From assembly GCA_947457545.1 (NCBI GenBank), contig CANGXD010000009.1, positions 1-54,915 on the forward strand: a stretch of 54,915 nt of DNA. The letters are read 5' to 3'. The first letter of the stretch is position 1. Every line of letters begins with the position of its first letter. Positions 1 through 8,609 of this stretch are shown piece after piece. This DNA is from Gemmatimonadaceae bacterium (GTDB lineage: Bacteria; Gemmatimonadota; Gemmatimonadetes; Gemmatimonadales; Gemmatimonadaceae). The notes below the pieces were generated by a model, which worked only from the letters and a program-made list of their open reading frames with translations, did not search any database and was not told where the DNA came from. Both the position numbers and the translations under genes were made by a program.

Positions 1-12
1 CGAGGCGTCGGC

Positions 13-753
13 GTGAGTGCAGGCGGCGTGATGTTCCTCCTGCAACTCTCGACACAGGGCGGCGGCGCCGTACCGCGCGGATTCTTCGAACTGATTCTGA
101 CCAGCGATCCGGTCACGAAGGCCGTGTTGGTGCTGCTCGCCGGGTTGTCGTTGGTGTCGTGGGCGATCATGTTCGCCAAGTGGCGGGCGTTCAGTACGGC
201 CGAAAAGGGCGGCAATGCCTTTGTCGCGGAGTTCGAACGCGCCCGCGGCATGGATGAGGCCATGTTGCTCGCGCAGCGGTCGAAGCCGAGTCCGTTTACG
301 GCGGTCTTCTCGCGCGCCGTGCAGTTCATCAACGACACGAAGCCGGCACTGGGCGCTACCAACGATCGCACCGCGCGTCTTTCCGGTTCGCAAGTCGAAG
401 CCTTGCGACTGGTGCTCGATTCGCAGTCGGGGCGTGAACGGGAGGAGTTGGGCAAGTTCATCCCGTGGCTCGCCACCGTGGGGAGTGTGAGCCCGCTGAT
501 CGGGCTCTTCGGCACGGTGTTGGGTGTTATCGAAGCGTTCGAAGGCATCGCCACCAAGGGCTCAGGGAACATCGGAGCGGTAGCCCCGGGTATTGCGACA
601 GCACTGATCGCGACGGCTGCGGCCCTCGCTGTTGCCATTCCTGCCGCTTTTGCCTACAACGTGTTCGCTTCGCGTCTCAATCGGTTTGACAACGCGCTGG
701 AAGGATTCGGCTCGGAGCTCGTCGCGCTACTGGTTCGCGAAGGGCGGATCTGA
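13..753 (+). CDS. tolQ: TolQ, proton-channel subunit of Tol-Pal
   Basis: This is a MotA/TolQ/ExbB-family inner-membrane protein that conducts protons with TolR to energise the Tol-Pal system during outer-membrane constriction. The 246-aa length fits the family. Hydrophobic segments lie near residues 35-55, 150-175 and 190-215, and the family region with GTVLGVIEAFEGIA precedes the last membrane span. The GTG at 13 is chosen because GAGG lies 7 bases upstream; ATG at 31 is an alternative. The next gene, tolR, begins 3 bases after the stop, so they are co-transcribed. ExbB is the alternative name, but the following tolB, pal and cpoB genes make TolQ the better call. Confidence 0.93.
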   Translation: MSAGGVMFLLQLSTQGGGAVPRGFFELILTSDPVTKAVLVLLAGLSLVSWAIMFAKWRAFSTAEKGGNAFVAEFERARGMDEAMLLAQRSKPSPFTAVFSRAVQFINDTKPALGATNDRTARLSGSQVEALRLVLDSQSGREREELGKFIPWLATVGSVSPLIGLFGTVLGVIEAFEGIATKGSGNIGAVAPGIATALIATAAALAVAIPAAFAYNVFASRLNRFDNALEGFGSELVALLVREGRI

Positions 754-756
754 CGC

Positions 757-1170
757 ATGCGTCGCGGTCGACGCGGGGAGCGCATGGGCGTCAATGGCGA
801 GATCAACGTGGTCTCGCTGATCGATGTGATGATGCTGCTCATGATCATCTTCATGATCACGGCGCCCATGATGCAGGGAGGCGTGGATATTTCGCTGCCC
901 AGCGCCGAAGTGAAGCCGCTGGAGCCCAAGAACGGATTGGTCGTGACGATCGATCGGAAGGGGCAGATATTCGTGGATGACACGAAACTCTCGTACGACG
1001 AGTTTGCCGGGAGCATTAAGGCACTCTCCGACCGGAAGGGTGCCGGCGGCGTGTTCGTTCGGGCCGACAAGGCGGTCGATTTCGGCACGGTGATCCGTCT
1101 CATCGCGGCGATGAAGGCACGCGGGATCACGGACGTCGGTCTCGTGGCCGAGCCAGAAGAGAATCGTTGA
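757..1170 (+). CDS. tolR: TolR, ExbD/TolR-family stator protein
   Basis: TolR (137 aa) works with TolQ as the proton-motive-force stator and contacts peptidoglycan through its periplasmic domain. A single N-terminal membrane helix runs from about residue 17 to 38 and contains Asp23 in the LIDVMMLLMIIFMIT segment, the conserved proton-carrying aspartate of the ExbD/TolR family. The periplasmic part ends with the usual region around residues 90-130. It lies 3 bases downstream of tolQ and immediately upstream of tolA. Confidence 0.93.
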   Translation: MRRGRRGERMGVNGEINVVSLIDVMMLLMIIFMITAPMMQGGVDISLPSAEVKPLEPKNGLVVTIDRKGQIFVDDTKLSYDEFAGSIKALSDRKGAGGVFVRADKAVDFGTVIRLIAAMKARGITDVGLVAEPEENR

Positions 1171-1172
1171 CG

Positions 1173-1931
1173 ATGTCGACGGTCATGACCGCCCGTCCTC
1201 GGCGCTCGTCGAAGAGTACGCTGGGAAGCGGGATGATCGTCTCGGCGCTGGTCCACGCGGTCCTGATCGCTCTCGTCGTGTGGGCGGGTGGGCAGCAGGA
1301 GCCGCCGCGTCCCCCGGTGTACCGGGTCGAGCTTGTCGGACAGGCGGGATTGCGCCAGGCGGGAGTCGAGAAGGCGACGGAGACACCGACGGCGTCGAAG
1401 GACGCGGTCGCCGGCGCAGAGCGCGTCGGAGAAGAAAAGACCATGCCCTCGGCGTCGAAGGCCAAGAAGGCGCTCCCCTCACCCAAGGCAACGCCGTCAA
1501 CCGATCGCAGCAAGAAGGGCGGCGCCAAGAGCGCCACCCCGTCGACGACCAAGACCACGGCGGCGCCCAGGTCGGGGGCAGGCGCGACGGGCACGAAGGG
1601 GGCCGATGTGGCCAACGTGCGCACCGACGGGATCGCATTCCCGTATCCCGGGTACCTGTCGAATATCGTGCGGCAGATCGCGCTCAATTGGTCGCCGCGC
1701 AAGGTGTCGGCAGCGCTGGTGACGGAGCTCAAGTTCATGATCCGCCGCGACGGCACGGTGGTGGGCATCGAAGTGGTCAAGCGGTCCGGTGACCGCCTGT
1801 ACGATCTCGATGCGATGGGCGCAATCGAAGCGGTGGGCTCGACCCGCAGCTTCGGGGCGCTGCCCAGCGGGTGGGCAGACGATGTGCTCGTGGTGTACTT
1901 CACGTTCGATTACGCGTTGCGTCCGCAGTGA
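1173..1931 (+). CDS. tolA: TolA/TonB-like energy-transducing protein
   Basis: This 252-aa protein has the TolA/TonB layout: a short cytoplasmic N-terminus, one membrane helix near residues 18-40, a Lys/Ala/Pro/Thr-rich periplasmic linker (about 55-145) and a C-terminal TonB-like fold (about 155-250). It links TolQR to the outer-membrane partners TolB and Pal. It is short for TolA, whose linker is usually longer. The ATG at 1173 is preferred because AGAAGAG lies 10 bases upstream; a TTG at 1167 would overlap the tolR stop. Position between tolR and tolB argues for TolA over TonB. Confidence 0.82.
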   Translation: MSTVMTARPRRSSKSTLGSGMIVSALVHAVLIALVVWAGGQQEPPRPPVYRVELVGQAGLRQAGVEKATETPTASKDAVAGAERVGEEKTMPSASKAKKALPSPKATPSTDRSKKGGAKSATPSTTKTTAAPRSGAGATGTKGADVANVRTDGIAFPYPGYLSNIVRQIALNWSPRKVSAALVTELKFMIRRDGTVVGIEVVKRSGDRLYDLDAMGAIEAVGSTRSFGALPSGWADDVLVVYFTFDYALRPQ

Positions 1932-1965
1932 TGCGGGTGCGCGTTCCTCTCTACACGTTCTGTTG

Positions 1966-3261
1966 ATGGCTCGATTCACGATTCGCCAGGTTCTGCTTGC
2001 CTCGTGTGCGCTCGCGCTGGCGTTGTGGGCGCCGCCGCGCGCCGTCCGCGCGCAGCCCACGAAAGGCGTGAGTCTCGGGCTGCAGTATCGCCCGGGGCAA
2101 AAGACGACCCTGATCGTATTGCCGGTGGCCGGCCCCAATGGTGATTCGCTCACGACGATGATCAGTCGTGACTTTGATTTCAGTGACCGGTTCACGGTGG
2201 TCAGTTCCTCGGCCGCGCCCAGCGGGACGGGCCCACTCAACTGGGCGCTCTTCGCGAAGCTCGGGGTAGACGGTGTGGTGCAGGCGACCGTGCTCCCCAG
2301 CGGGTGGGTACGCGTGCTGCTGCACGATGTCGGCCTCAAGAGCGTCCGTAACCAGAAGGACTTTGCGCTTCCGTCGCCCGCGCAGTCGGCGGGGTGGCGC
2401 CTGGCGGTGCACGGCGTCTCGGACGTCATCGAGGAATGGGTCACCGGGCAGCGCGGCGTCGCGCAGACCCGCATCGCCTTTACGCGCGGCGGCCGGGTGT
2501 GGACCGTCGACAGCGACGGGGCGAATGTGACGCCGGCCACCCCCTCGGGGATGTCGCCCCAATGGCTCCCCAGTGGCCGTGGAATCGTGTACAGCGTACT
2601 GGACGGGGTACGGAACCCCATCATGCTGACTGACCTCGCCACGGGGGCACAGCGGACGCTCGCCAGCGCAGCCGGGATCGAGCACACCACGCCGGCGATC
2701 TCCCCCGACGGGCGCACGTTGGTCTACGCGCGCGGCTCGGAGAGCGGGACGGACCTCTATGCTCAGGCCATTGAGGGCGGCGCGCCGCGGCGGATTACGG
2801 TGGGGCGGGGTAGGGCGAGCGCCCAGCCTTCGTTCAGCCCCGATGGACAACGGCTCGCGTTCATGTCCGACCGTTCCGGGCACCCTGAGGTTTATATTAG
2901 CGATCTGGATGGTACGAACTCGGAACTGCTGACGGCAGCGGCGTTTGGCGATCGGGACTACCGCGCGGGACCGGACTGGTCCCCCGATGGTCGGCTGGTC
3001 GCGTTTCAGTCGCGGAACGGCGGCACGTTTCAGATCATGACCATCAATCTGCGGGACCAGTCGGTGCGACAGGTAACCAACGATGGGCGAAACGACGATC
3101 CGTCGTGGGCGCCCGATTCGCGGCACCTCGTACTGACGTCCAACCGCAGCGGAGTTCGGCAGCTGTGGGTGGTGGATGTTGAAACCGGTCGCGCGCGGCA
3201 GCTTACGCGCGGTCCTGAAACGCGTTTGTCAGCGTGGTCACCACGCCTGCTGGCGCCGTAA
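1966..3261 (+). CDS. tolB: TolB, periplasmic beta-propeller of Tol-Pal
   Basis: TolB (431 aa) is the periplasmic partner of Pal and TolA. It has a signal peptide (about residues 1-25, cleavage near AVRAQ), an N-terminal alpha/beta domain with the GLQYRPG and VLPVAGPNGDSL region, and a C-terminal six-bladed propeller made of PD40 repeats of the type PSFSPDGQRLAFMSDR and PDWSPDGRLVAFQS. The open frame extends upstream to 1789, but that part overlaps tolA and looks nothing like TolB; the ATG at 1966 starts the signal peptide. No clear Shine-Dalgarno sequence precedes it. Confidence 0.93.
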   Translation: MARFTIRQVLLASCALALALWAPPRAVRAQPTKGVSLGLQYRPGQKTTLIVLPVAGPNGDSLTTMISRDFDFSDRFTVVSSSAAPSGTGPLNWALFAKLGVDGVVQATVLPSGWVRVLLHDVGLKSVRNQKDFALPSPAQSAGWRLAVHGVSDVIEEWVTGQRGVAQTRIAFTRGGRVWTVDSDGANVTPATPSGMSPQWLPSGRGIVYSVLDGVRNPIMLTDLATGAQRTLASAAGIEHTTPAISPDGRTLVYARGSESGTDLYAQAIEGGAPRRITVGRGRASAQPSFSPDGQRLAFMSDRSGHPEVYISDLDGTNSELLTAAAFGDRDYRAGPDWSPDGRLVAFQSRNGGTFQIMTINLRDQSVRQVTNDGRNDDPSWAPDSRHLVLTSNRSGVRQLWVVDVETGRARQLTRGPETRLSAWSPRLLAP

Positions 3262-3360
3262 CTGTCATTGTGCCGATGTAGTGCGGGCGACTGGGCTTCC
3301 CCACGAGTTCCCGTTGCCCCTGTTGTCGCTGGTTCCCCTCACCCCTCGGAGTAAGTAGAC

Positions 3361-3918
3361 ATGCTGCGTAGCTCTCGTCTGACGCTGGTCCTGATGTCCT
3401 CGGCGCTCGTTCTGGGCGCGTGCAAGAAGAAGCCGGTCGCCGTGGCCCCGACGCCGACGCCCACGCCCGCGGAACGCGTGCCGGATCGGACCACGCCGCG
3501 GGTGACGCCGGTCGACACCATGGCCGCGTACAACGAGAAGGTTTCGGCGGCCCGCATGCGCCTGCTCGAAACCATCTTCTTCGAGTACGACGCTGACGAG
3601 TTGCGTGACGATGCGCGTGCCTCACTCGACGCGAAGATCGCCATTCTGAACGCGAACCCGGGACTGCGTATCCGCGTGGCCGGTCACTGCGACGAGCGTG
3701 GCAGCGATGAGTACAACATCGCGCTCGGGCGTCGCCGCGCCGAAGCGGCCAAGCGGTATCTGACCGACCGCGGCATCGATGCGTCGCGTATCGAAACCTC
3801 GTCGTTCGGTCGCGAGCGTCCGGCGGTGCAGGGGACGACGGAAGAGTCGTGGTCGCGTAACCGTCGCGACGAATTCGAAATCACGGCGGGCGGCGAAAAT
3901 CTCAAGCCGGCCAGCTGA
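3361..3918 (+). CDS. pal: Pal, peptidoglycan-associated lipoprotein
   Basis: Pal (185 aa) is an outer-membrane lipoprotein that binds peptidoglycan and TolB. The signal peptide ends in the lipobox LGAC with Cys21 as the lipidated residue, followed by a Lys/Pro/Thr-rich linker. The C-terminal OmpA-like domain (about 70-180) shows the family segments IFFEYDADEL, HCDERGSDEYN and ALGRRRAEAAKRYL, which form the diaminopimelate-binding site. A 99-base gap follows tolB, and cpoB comes 29 bases after the stop. GGAG lies about 10 bases before the ATG. Confidence 0.95.
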   Translation: MLRSSRLTLVLMSSALVLGACKKKPVAVAPTPTPTPAERVPDRTTPRVTPVDTMAAYNEKVSAARMRLLETIFFEYDADELRDDARASLDAKIAILNANPGLRIRVAGHCDERGSDEYNIALGRRRAEAAKRYLTDRGIDASRIETSSFGRERPAVQGTTEESWSRNRRDEFEITAGGENLKPAS

Positions 3919-3947
3919 CCTGTAGCGCCACACCCGGAGAATCTGAC

Positions 3948-4811
3948 ATGTCCCATTCGCTATTCCACCGTGTGTGGCGCGCTCTCCCGCTCGTGGTCCT
4001 CGTGACCACGGGTGGGTGCTTTGCGACGCGTGGCGATGTCCGCATCGTGCAGGGCGACATCGCTACGCTGCGCACGGAGCTCCTCAAGAACCAGCAGGAC
4101 CAGAAAGACGCACTCGCGCAGACGCAGCGACTGATTCAGGTCGCGAGCGATTCGCTGGCGAAGGTCAGCGCGCGCACGGTCGGTATTCAGGGCGACGTAC
4201 GCGGAGAAATGCGCGGCGTGCGTGAGCAGTTGCTGCAGATCCAGACGCTGCTGGGGCAGAGTCAGGCCACGATCGCGCGGCTGCGCTCGGAACTGGAAGC
4301 GCAGAAGATGGCGCCGGCGCCGGTTGCGCCGGCCCCCGATGCTGTGCCGCCAACCCGAGGGGGCACGACGCGGCCGCCTGCAACGGGTGCCGCCACCACG
4401 ACGCCTCCGGCGGCGGTCGACACGCCGTCCGTGCTGGTCGGTCCGAATCAACTCTACACGACGGGGCGCGATCAGCTGTTGCGCGGCGCCACGGCGACGG
4501 CGCGGATGACCTTTCAGGAGCTGATTTCGAACTATCCGCAGTCCGACTACGCCTCCGATGCGCAGTTCTGGATTGCCGAATCGCTCGCGAAGGAGAACAA
4601 CGTGCCGGCGGCCGATGCGGCGTATGCCGCGGTCGTCAGTGCGTATCCGACGTCCACGAAAGCTCCGACCGCCTTGTACAAGCGGGCACAGCTCGTTCTC
4701 AAGCAAGGCAACACGGCACAGGCCCGTCAGTTGTTCGAGCAGGTCGTTGCGCGGTATCCGCGCAGTGACGAAGCCGAGCTGGCGACGGAAACGCTCAAGA
4801 CACTCCGTTGA
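3948..4811 (+). CDS. cpoB: CpoB/YbgF, Tol-Pal-associated TPR protein
   Basis: CpoB (formerly YbgF, 287 aa) coordinates peptidoglycan synthesis with outer-membrane constriction in species where it has been studied. The N-terminus is a signal peptide ending in TGGC, so Cys24 is a probable lipidation site, unlike the soluble enterobacterial form. Residues about 30-125 are predicted coiled coil, 125-165 a Pro/Ala/Thr linker, and 165-287 carry three TPR-like repeats including LYTTGRDQLLRGATATARMT. GGAGA lies about 9 bases before the ATG. The gene closes the classical tol-pal set. Confidence 0.9.
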   Translation: MSHSLFHRVWRALPLVVLVTTGGCFATRGDVRIVQGDIATLRTELLKNQQDQKDALAQTQRLIQVASDSLAKVSARTVGIQGDVRGEMRGVREQLLQIQTLLGQSQATIARLRSELEAQKMAPAPVAPAPDAVPPTRGGTTRPPATGAATTTPPAAVDTPSVLVGPNQLYTTGRDQLLRGATATARMTFQELISNYPQSDYASDAQFWIAESLAKENNVPAADAAYAAVVSAYPTSTKAPTALYKRAQLVLKQGNTAQARQLFEQVVARYPRSDEAELATETLKTLR

Positions 4812-4841
4812 CCCTGTTGCTCACATCGGCACCTCTTTCGC

Positions 4842-5606
4842 ATGACCGGTAGCAGCCCCACCGAAATGCCGTTCCTCGAACATCTCGAGGAGCTGCGTTG
4901 GCGTCTATTCAAGATCGCGCTGGCGCTCGCGATCGGCATTGGCGCGGCGTTCATCCTGATCTTCAGCAAGCAGATCGACGTCGTCGCGATTCTGTCGGAA
5001 CCCATCCGCCCGTTCATTCGTGGCAAGCTCATCGTGACACATCCCGGCGATCTGTTCGATATCGCCATGGATGCGGCCATCACGCTGGGGCTCATCGGTG
5101 CGTCTCCGGTCATCGTTTGGCAGATCTGGGGGTTCCTCTCGCCGGCACTCTACCAGCACGAGAAGAAGATTGTCATTCCCGCACTCGTGGGCGCCGCCAT
5201 GCTCTTTCTCATGGGCATGGCTCTCGCATTCGAATATGTCATTCCGGTAACGCTGGCCTTCTTCAGCTCCTTCCAGAGTGACGTGGTGGAAATCATGCCG
5301 ACCGTGAAAGACTACATGGGGTTCGTGATCTCCATGTGTCTGGCGTTCGGTGCGGTGTTCGAGCTTCCGGTGGTCATCGCCTTGCTGTCGGCCATGGGGC
5401 TGGTACAGCCACAGCTGCTGGCCAAATTCCGGCGCCACGCGGCGGTGGGCTGTTTGGTGGCGGCGGCAATCATTACGCCTGGTAGCGATCCGACCTCATT
5501 GCTCCTGCTGACGATTCCGCTCTACGCATTGTACGAAGTGTCGATCACGCTCTCCCGCATCATTACGCGGCGGCGTGATCGCAGTCTCACAGCCGAGGTC
5601 GCGTGA
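4842..5606 (+). CDS. tatC: TatC, twin-arginine translocase receptor subunit
   Basis: TatC (254 aa) is the six-helix inner-membrane receptor for twin-arginine signal peptides. The N-terminus carries the family signature MPFLEHLEELRWRLFK, with the conserved Glu residues, and six hydrophobic spans follow. The segment LSPALYQHEKK matches the first periplasmic loop and the FGAVFELPVV segment is also typical. The partner tatA is far away at 18269. tatC lies 30 bases after cpoB, and its stop overlaps the GTG of lptD by 4 bases, so it is probably part of the envelope operon. Confidence 0.95.
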   Translation: MTGSSPTEMPFLEHLEELRWRLFKIALALAIGIGAAFILIFSKQIDVVAILSEPIRPFIRGKLIVTHPGDLFDIAMDAAITLGLIGASPVIVWQIWGFLSPALYQHEKKIVIPALVGAAMLFLMGMALAFEYVIPVTLAFFSSFQSDVVEIMPTVKDYMGFVISMCLAFGAVFELPVVIALLSAMGLVQPQLLAKFRRHAAVGCLVAAAIITPGSDPTSLLLLTIPLYALYEVSITLSRIITRRRDRSLTAEVA

Positions 5607-8572
5607 CCGACCGCACCTCCCGTCGCGGCTGGTGGCGCGCGGGGCTGGCGTTGCTGGCCATGGTGTGCGGAACGGCCGGGGCTGCTGAGGCTCAGCGGGC
5701 GCCCCGTCGCCCGCAGCCGCCGGCGGGCGCGGCGCAGCAGGGAGGTCGCGCCGATTCGACGCGCGCGCTCAGCAAGGATTCGCGCACCTACCAGTGGAGC
5801 GCTCCCGACTCCGCCATGCGCGCCCTGCTCGACAAGGAAGGCTACAACAAGGTGCAGTACCAGGGCGATACGGTGAAGTTCAACGCCACCTCACGCCTGC
5901 TCACCTTGAAAGGCAAGCCGTCGGCCGTGCAGCGCGACGAAACGTTGCTGCTCGGTGATTCCATTCAGTACAACGACTCAACGAAGAAGGTCGTGGCGAC
6001 CGGAGACACGGTTCTCCTTCGCGACCCGTCGGCCCAGGATACCGATGACTTCGTGGCGAATGGGCGGATCGAATACGATCTCGAATCCCGCCAGGGCCTG
6101 ACGGGTGCCTTCTCTACCTCCGTGGTGAGTGGGCAGCGTCTGTTCCTCTCGGCGAAGCAGAGTACGTTCTTGTCGGATACGCTGGTGAGTGGACGCCACG
6201 TCGTCTTCGCCAAGAACGGCTCGTTTACCTACTGCGATCACGCGGAGCCGCACTTTCACTTTACCACGCGCGACATGAAGTTCGTGTCGCAGAACGTGAT
6301 GGTGGCGCGTCCCGGGGTGCTGTATATCGGCGAAGTGCCGGTGTTCTGGATTCCGTTCTTCTTCCAGGACGTACGTTCGGGACGTCGGAGTGGTATGCTG
6401 ACGCCCAACTTCGGCGTGGCCGAGCTCTTGCGGAACAGTCCGTCGTATCGTCGAAGCGTCCAGAACATCGGGTACTTCTTCGCGATCAACGATTACATGA
6501 ATGCGGAAATGTCGATGGACTGGCGTTCGGGGGCGCGAAGCTCGGAGATCGATCCGGGGTTCCTGCGCACCAACGCGGATCTTCGGTACCGGTGGGTGAA
6601 TCGCTTCGTCACCGGCGAGCTGGCGACGTCGTACATGGCATTGCGCAACGGCACCACGAATCAGTCGTGGACCTGGAATCACAATCAGGATTTCTCCAAG
6701 ACGACCAAGCTCACCGCGCGGTTGAATTGGGTGCAGAACACGCAGATCCAGCGAAACACCACGGTCAACCCGATGGCGGCGAACGCGACGATTCGTTCGC
6801 AGCTCAATTATCAGACCAAAGTGGGCCCGGCGTCGATCAACGTCGGTGGTTCACGCGTGCAGTATCCGGGGCGTCCACAGATCGACATGGACTTCCCCCA
6901 GTTGAATGTGACCACGGGGACGCTCGAGGCAGGCCCGGTGTCGTGGACGCCGTCGTTGCGACTCGGCATTTCCGGATCCAGCCGAATTGACCAGGGGCTG
7001 CAGTTTCCGTTCGTCTACAACGCGCGGGCCGGAGGTGGCGTGGACAGCAGCCGCTTCAATGCAAGTCGCCGCAACATGCAGTTCGGGTTCGATACGCCCA
7101 TCAAGCTGTGGGACTTCCAATGGCAGAATTCCTTCAGCGTGACGGAGCAGTTCCGCGATTACCCCGAGCAGCGCGAGATCATCGGTGTCCGCGATACGTC
7201 GCAGCGGAGTATCCGCGTCTTTGCACGAACCTTTGAAACCAACGTCGACTGGACCACCGCGTTCAATCTGCCGCGTTTCTTCCAGGGCACGTGGAATCTT
7301 TCGCCGAGCATTTCGGTGGCCAACGTCGACGCCGGCGGCCTGTTCGTGCGCACCGAGCGCAGCGGCGGCAAGTGGGTGATGCAGAGCAAGCGGTTGAGCT
7401 ATGCCCTCAGCGCCTCACCAACGCTGTATGCGATGCTGCCCGGCCTCGGGCCCATTGCCAAGCTGCGCCATTCGATCACGCCCGCGATCAGCTACAGCTA
7501 TTCGCCCGCGGCATCGGTCAGCGACGAGTACCTGAGTGCCATTGGACGTACGCGCGTGGGTTATCTCGGGGCTCTGGCGCAAAATCGCGTAGCGCTCAGC
7601 ATGTCCACGAACCTCGAGGCCAAGCTGAAAACGCAGGAGGACTCGTCCGCCGAAGAGCAAGCGCGCAAGATCAAGCTGCTCTCGCTGACCTTCTCGTCGC
7701 TGAGCTGGGACTTCGTGCGGGCCGACAGTACGGGTAACGGCTTTACGGACCGGACCTTCTCCATCAGCGGGCGTACGGACCTGCTGCCGGGACTCGACTT
7801 CCGCACCAGCTACGATCTGTTCCAAGGCGACCCGGCTTCGGACACGGCGACGTTCTCGCCATACCGAACCGACATGGGCGTGACGTTCTCGTTGAACAGC
7901 AAGTCGGCAATCTTCGGCTTTATCGGACGCCTGCTTGGGAAGGAGGTCGCGGACCTTGCCGACAGCGCGTCGATCAATCCCCGGCAGACGGCATCTCAGG
8001 AGAATATCACGCGGCAGTCGCGTCAGATGAATGCGGCGGGCGGTGGCGCCATGCGTGGCATGCAGGCGGCGCTCCCTGGACCCGGCGAGGGATGGAATCT
8101 CAACATTCAGTACAACGCCGCACGGCAGCGCGCGCCCCGCGGCAACGGACTCGTCATTGACGTCGATCCGGTGAAGTTGTGCGAACCGTTCCGCTCGCAA
8201 GGCATTGCCGCATACGAGCGGTGTTTCCTCAACGCGCAGACGTCACCACCGACGGGAGTGGGGAATGGGCAGAGCGCCATTGGCGCGCCATTCGTCCGGC
8301 AACCACCGGTTCAGAGTGTGAATGCCAACATGTCGTTCGGCATTACCCAGAACTGGTCGGCGCAGTGGTCGACGCAGTACGACTTGGAGCGAGCACGATT
8401 CGCGAGTCAGCAGATCGGATTGCAGCGTCAACTGCATGATTGGAATGCGGTCTTTTCGTTCTCGCAAACCCCGAGTGGTAACTTCGCCTTCAACTTCTTC
8501 ATCGCGTTGAAGGCACAGCCCGACCTCAAGTTCAACTACGACCGTCAGACCTTCCGGTCGAGCAACTTCTAG
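5603..8572 (+). CDS. lptD: LptD/OstA-like LPS-assembly outer-membrane protein
   Basis: LptD inserts LPS into the outer leaflet of the outer membrane together with LptE. The 989-aa product has a signal peptide (about 1-30), an OstA/LptA-like jellyroll (about 60-230) and a large beta-barrel. The most diagnostic stretch is about residues 205-290, with FTYCDHAEPHFHF, GEVPVFWIPFFF and SGRRSGMLTPNFG. Cysteines near residues 213, 861 and 873 could supply the disulfide that joins the periplasmic domain to the barrel. The GTG overlaps the tatC stop by 4 bases. The protein is longer than proteobacterial LptD (about 780 aa), mainly in the barrel loops. Confidence 0.85.
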   Translation: MTDRTSRRGWWRAGLALLAMVCGTAGAAEAQRAPRRPQPPAGAAQQGGRADSTRALSKDSRTYQWSAPDSAMRALLDKEGYNKVQYQGDTVKFNATSRLLTLKGKPSAVQRDETLLLGDSIQYNDSTKKVVATGDTVLLRDPSAQDTDDFVANGRIEYDLESRQGLTGAFSTSVVSGQRLFLSAKQSTFLSDTLVSGRHVVFAKNGSFTYCDHAEPHFHFTTRDMKFVSQNVMVARPGVLYIGEVPVFWIPFFFQDVRSGRRSGMLTPNFGVAELLRNSPSYRRSVQNIGYFFAINDYMNAEMSMDWRSGARSSEIDPGFLRTNADLRYRWVNRFVTGELATSYMALRNGTTNQSWTWNHNQDFSKTTKLTARLNWVQNTQIQRNTTVNPMAANATIRSQLNYQTKVGPASINVGGSRVQYPGRPQIDMDFPQLNVTTGTLEAGPVSWTPSLRLGISGSSRIDQGLQFPFVYNARAGGGVDSSRFNASRRNMQFGFDTPIKLWDFQWQNSFSVTEQFRDYPEQREIIGVRDTSQRSIRVFARTFETNVDWTTAFNLPRFFQGTWNLSPSISVANVDAGGLFVRTERSGGKWVMQSKRLSYALSASPTLYAMLPGLGPIAKLRHSITPAISYSYSPAASVSDEYLSAIGRTRVGYLGALAQNRVALSMSTNLEAKLKTQEDSSAEEQARKIKLLSLTFSSLSWDFVRADSTGNGFTDRTFSISGRTDLLPGLDFRTSYDLFQGDPASDTATFSPYRTDMGVTFSLNSKSAIFGFIGRLLGKEVADLADSASINPRQTASQENITRQSRQMNAAGGGAMRGMQAALPGPGEGWNLNIQYNAARQRAPRGNGLVIDVDPVKLCEPFRSQGIAAYERCFLNAQTSPPTGVGNGQSAIGAPFVRQPPVQSVNANMSFGITQNWSAQWSTQYDLERARFASQQIGLQRQLHDWNAVFSFSQTPSGNFAFNFFIALKAQPDLKFNYDRQTFRSSNF

Positions 8573-8609
8573 TTTTCCGCCTTCGCGTCGCCCGAGTGGC
8601 GAGGGAGTC

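Noticed and set aside
1789-1965. Upstream extension of tolB
   Set aside because: It lies inside tolA and does not resemble TolB; the signal peptide begins at ATG 1966.
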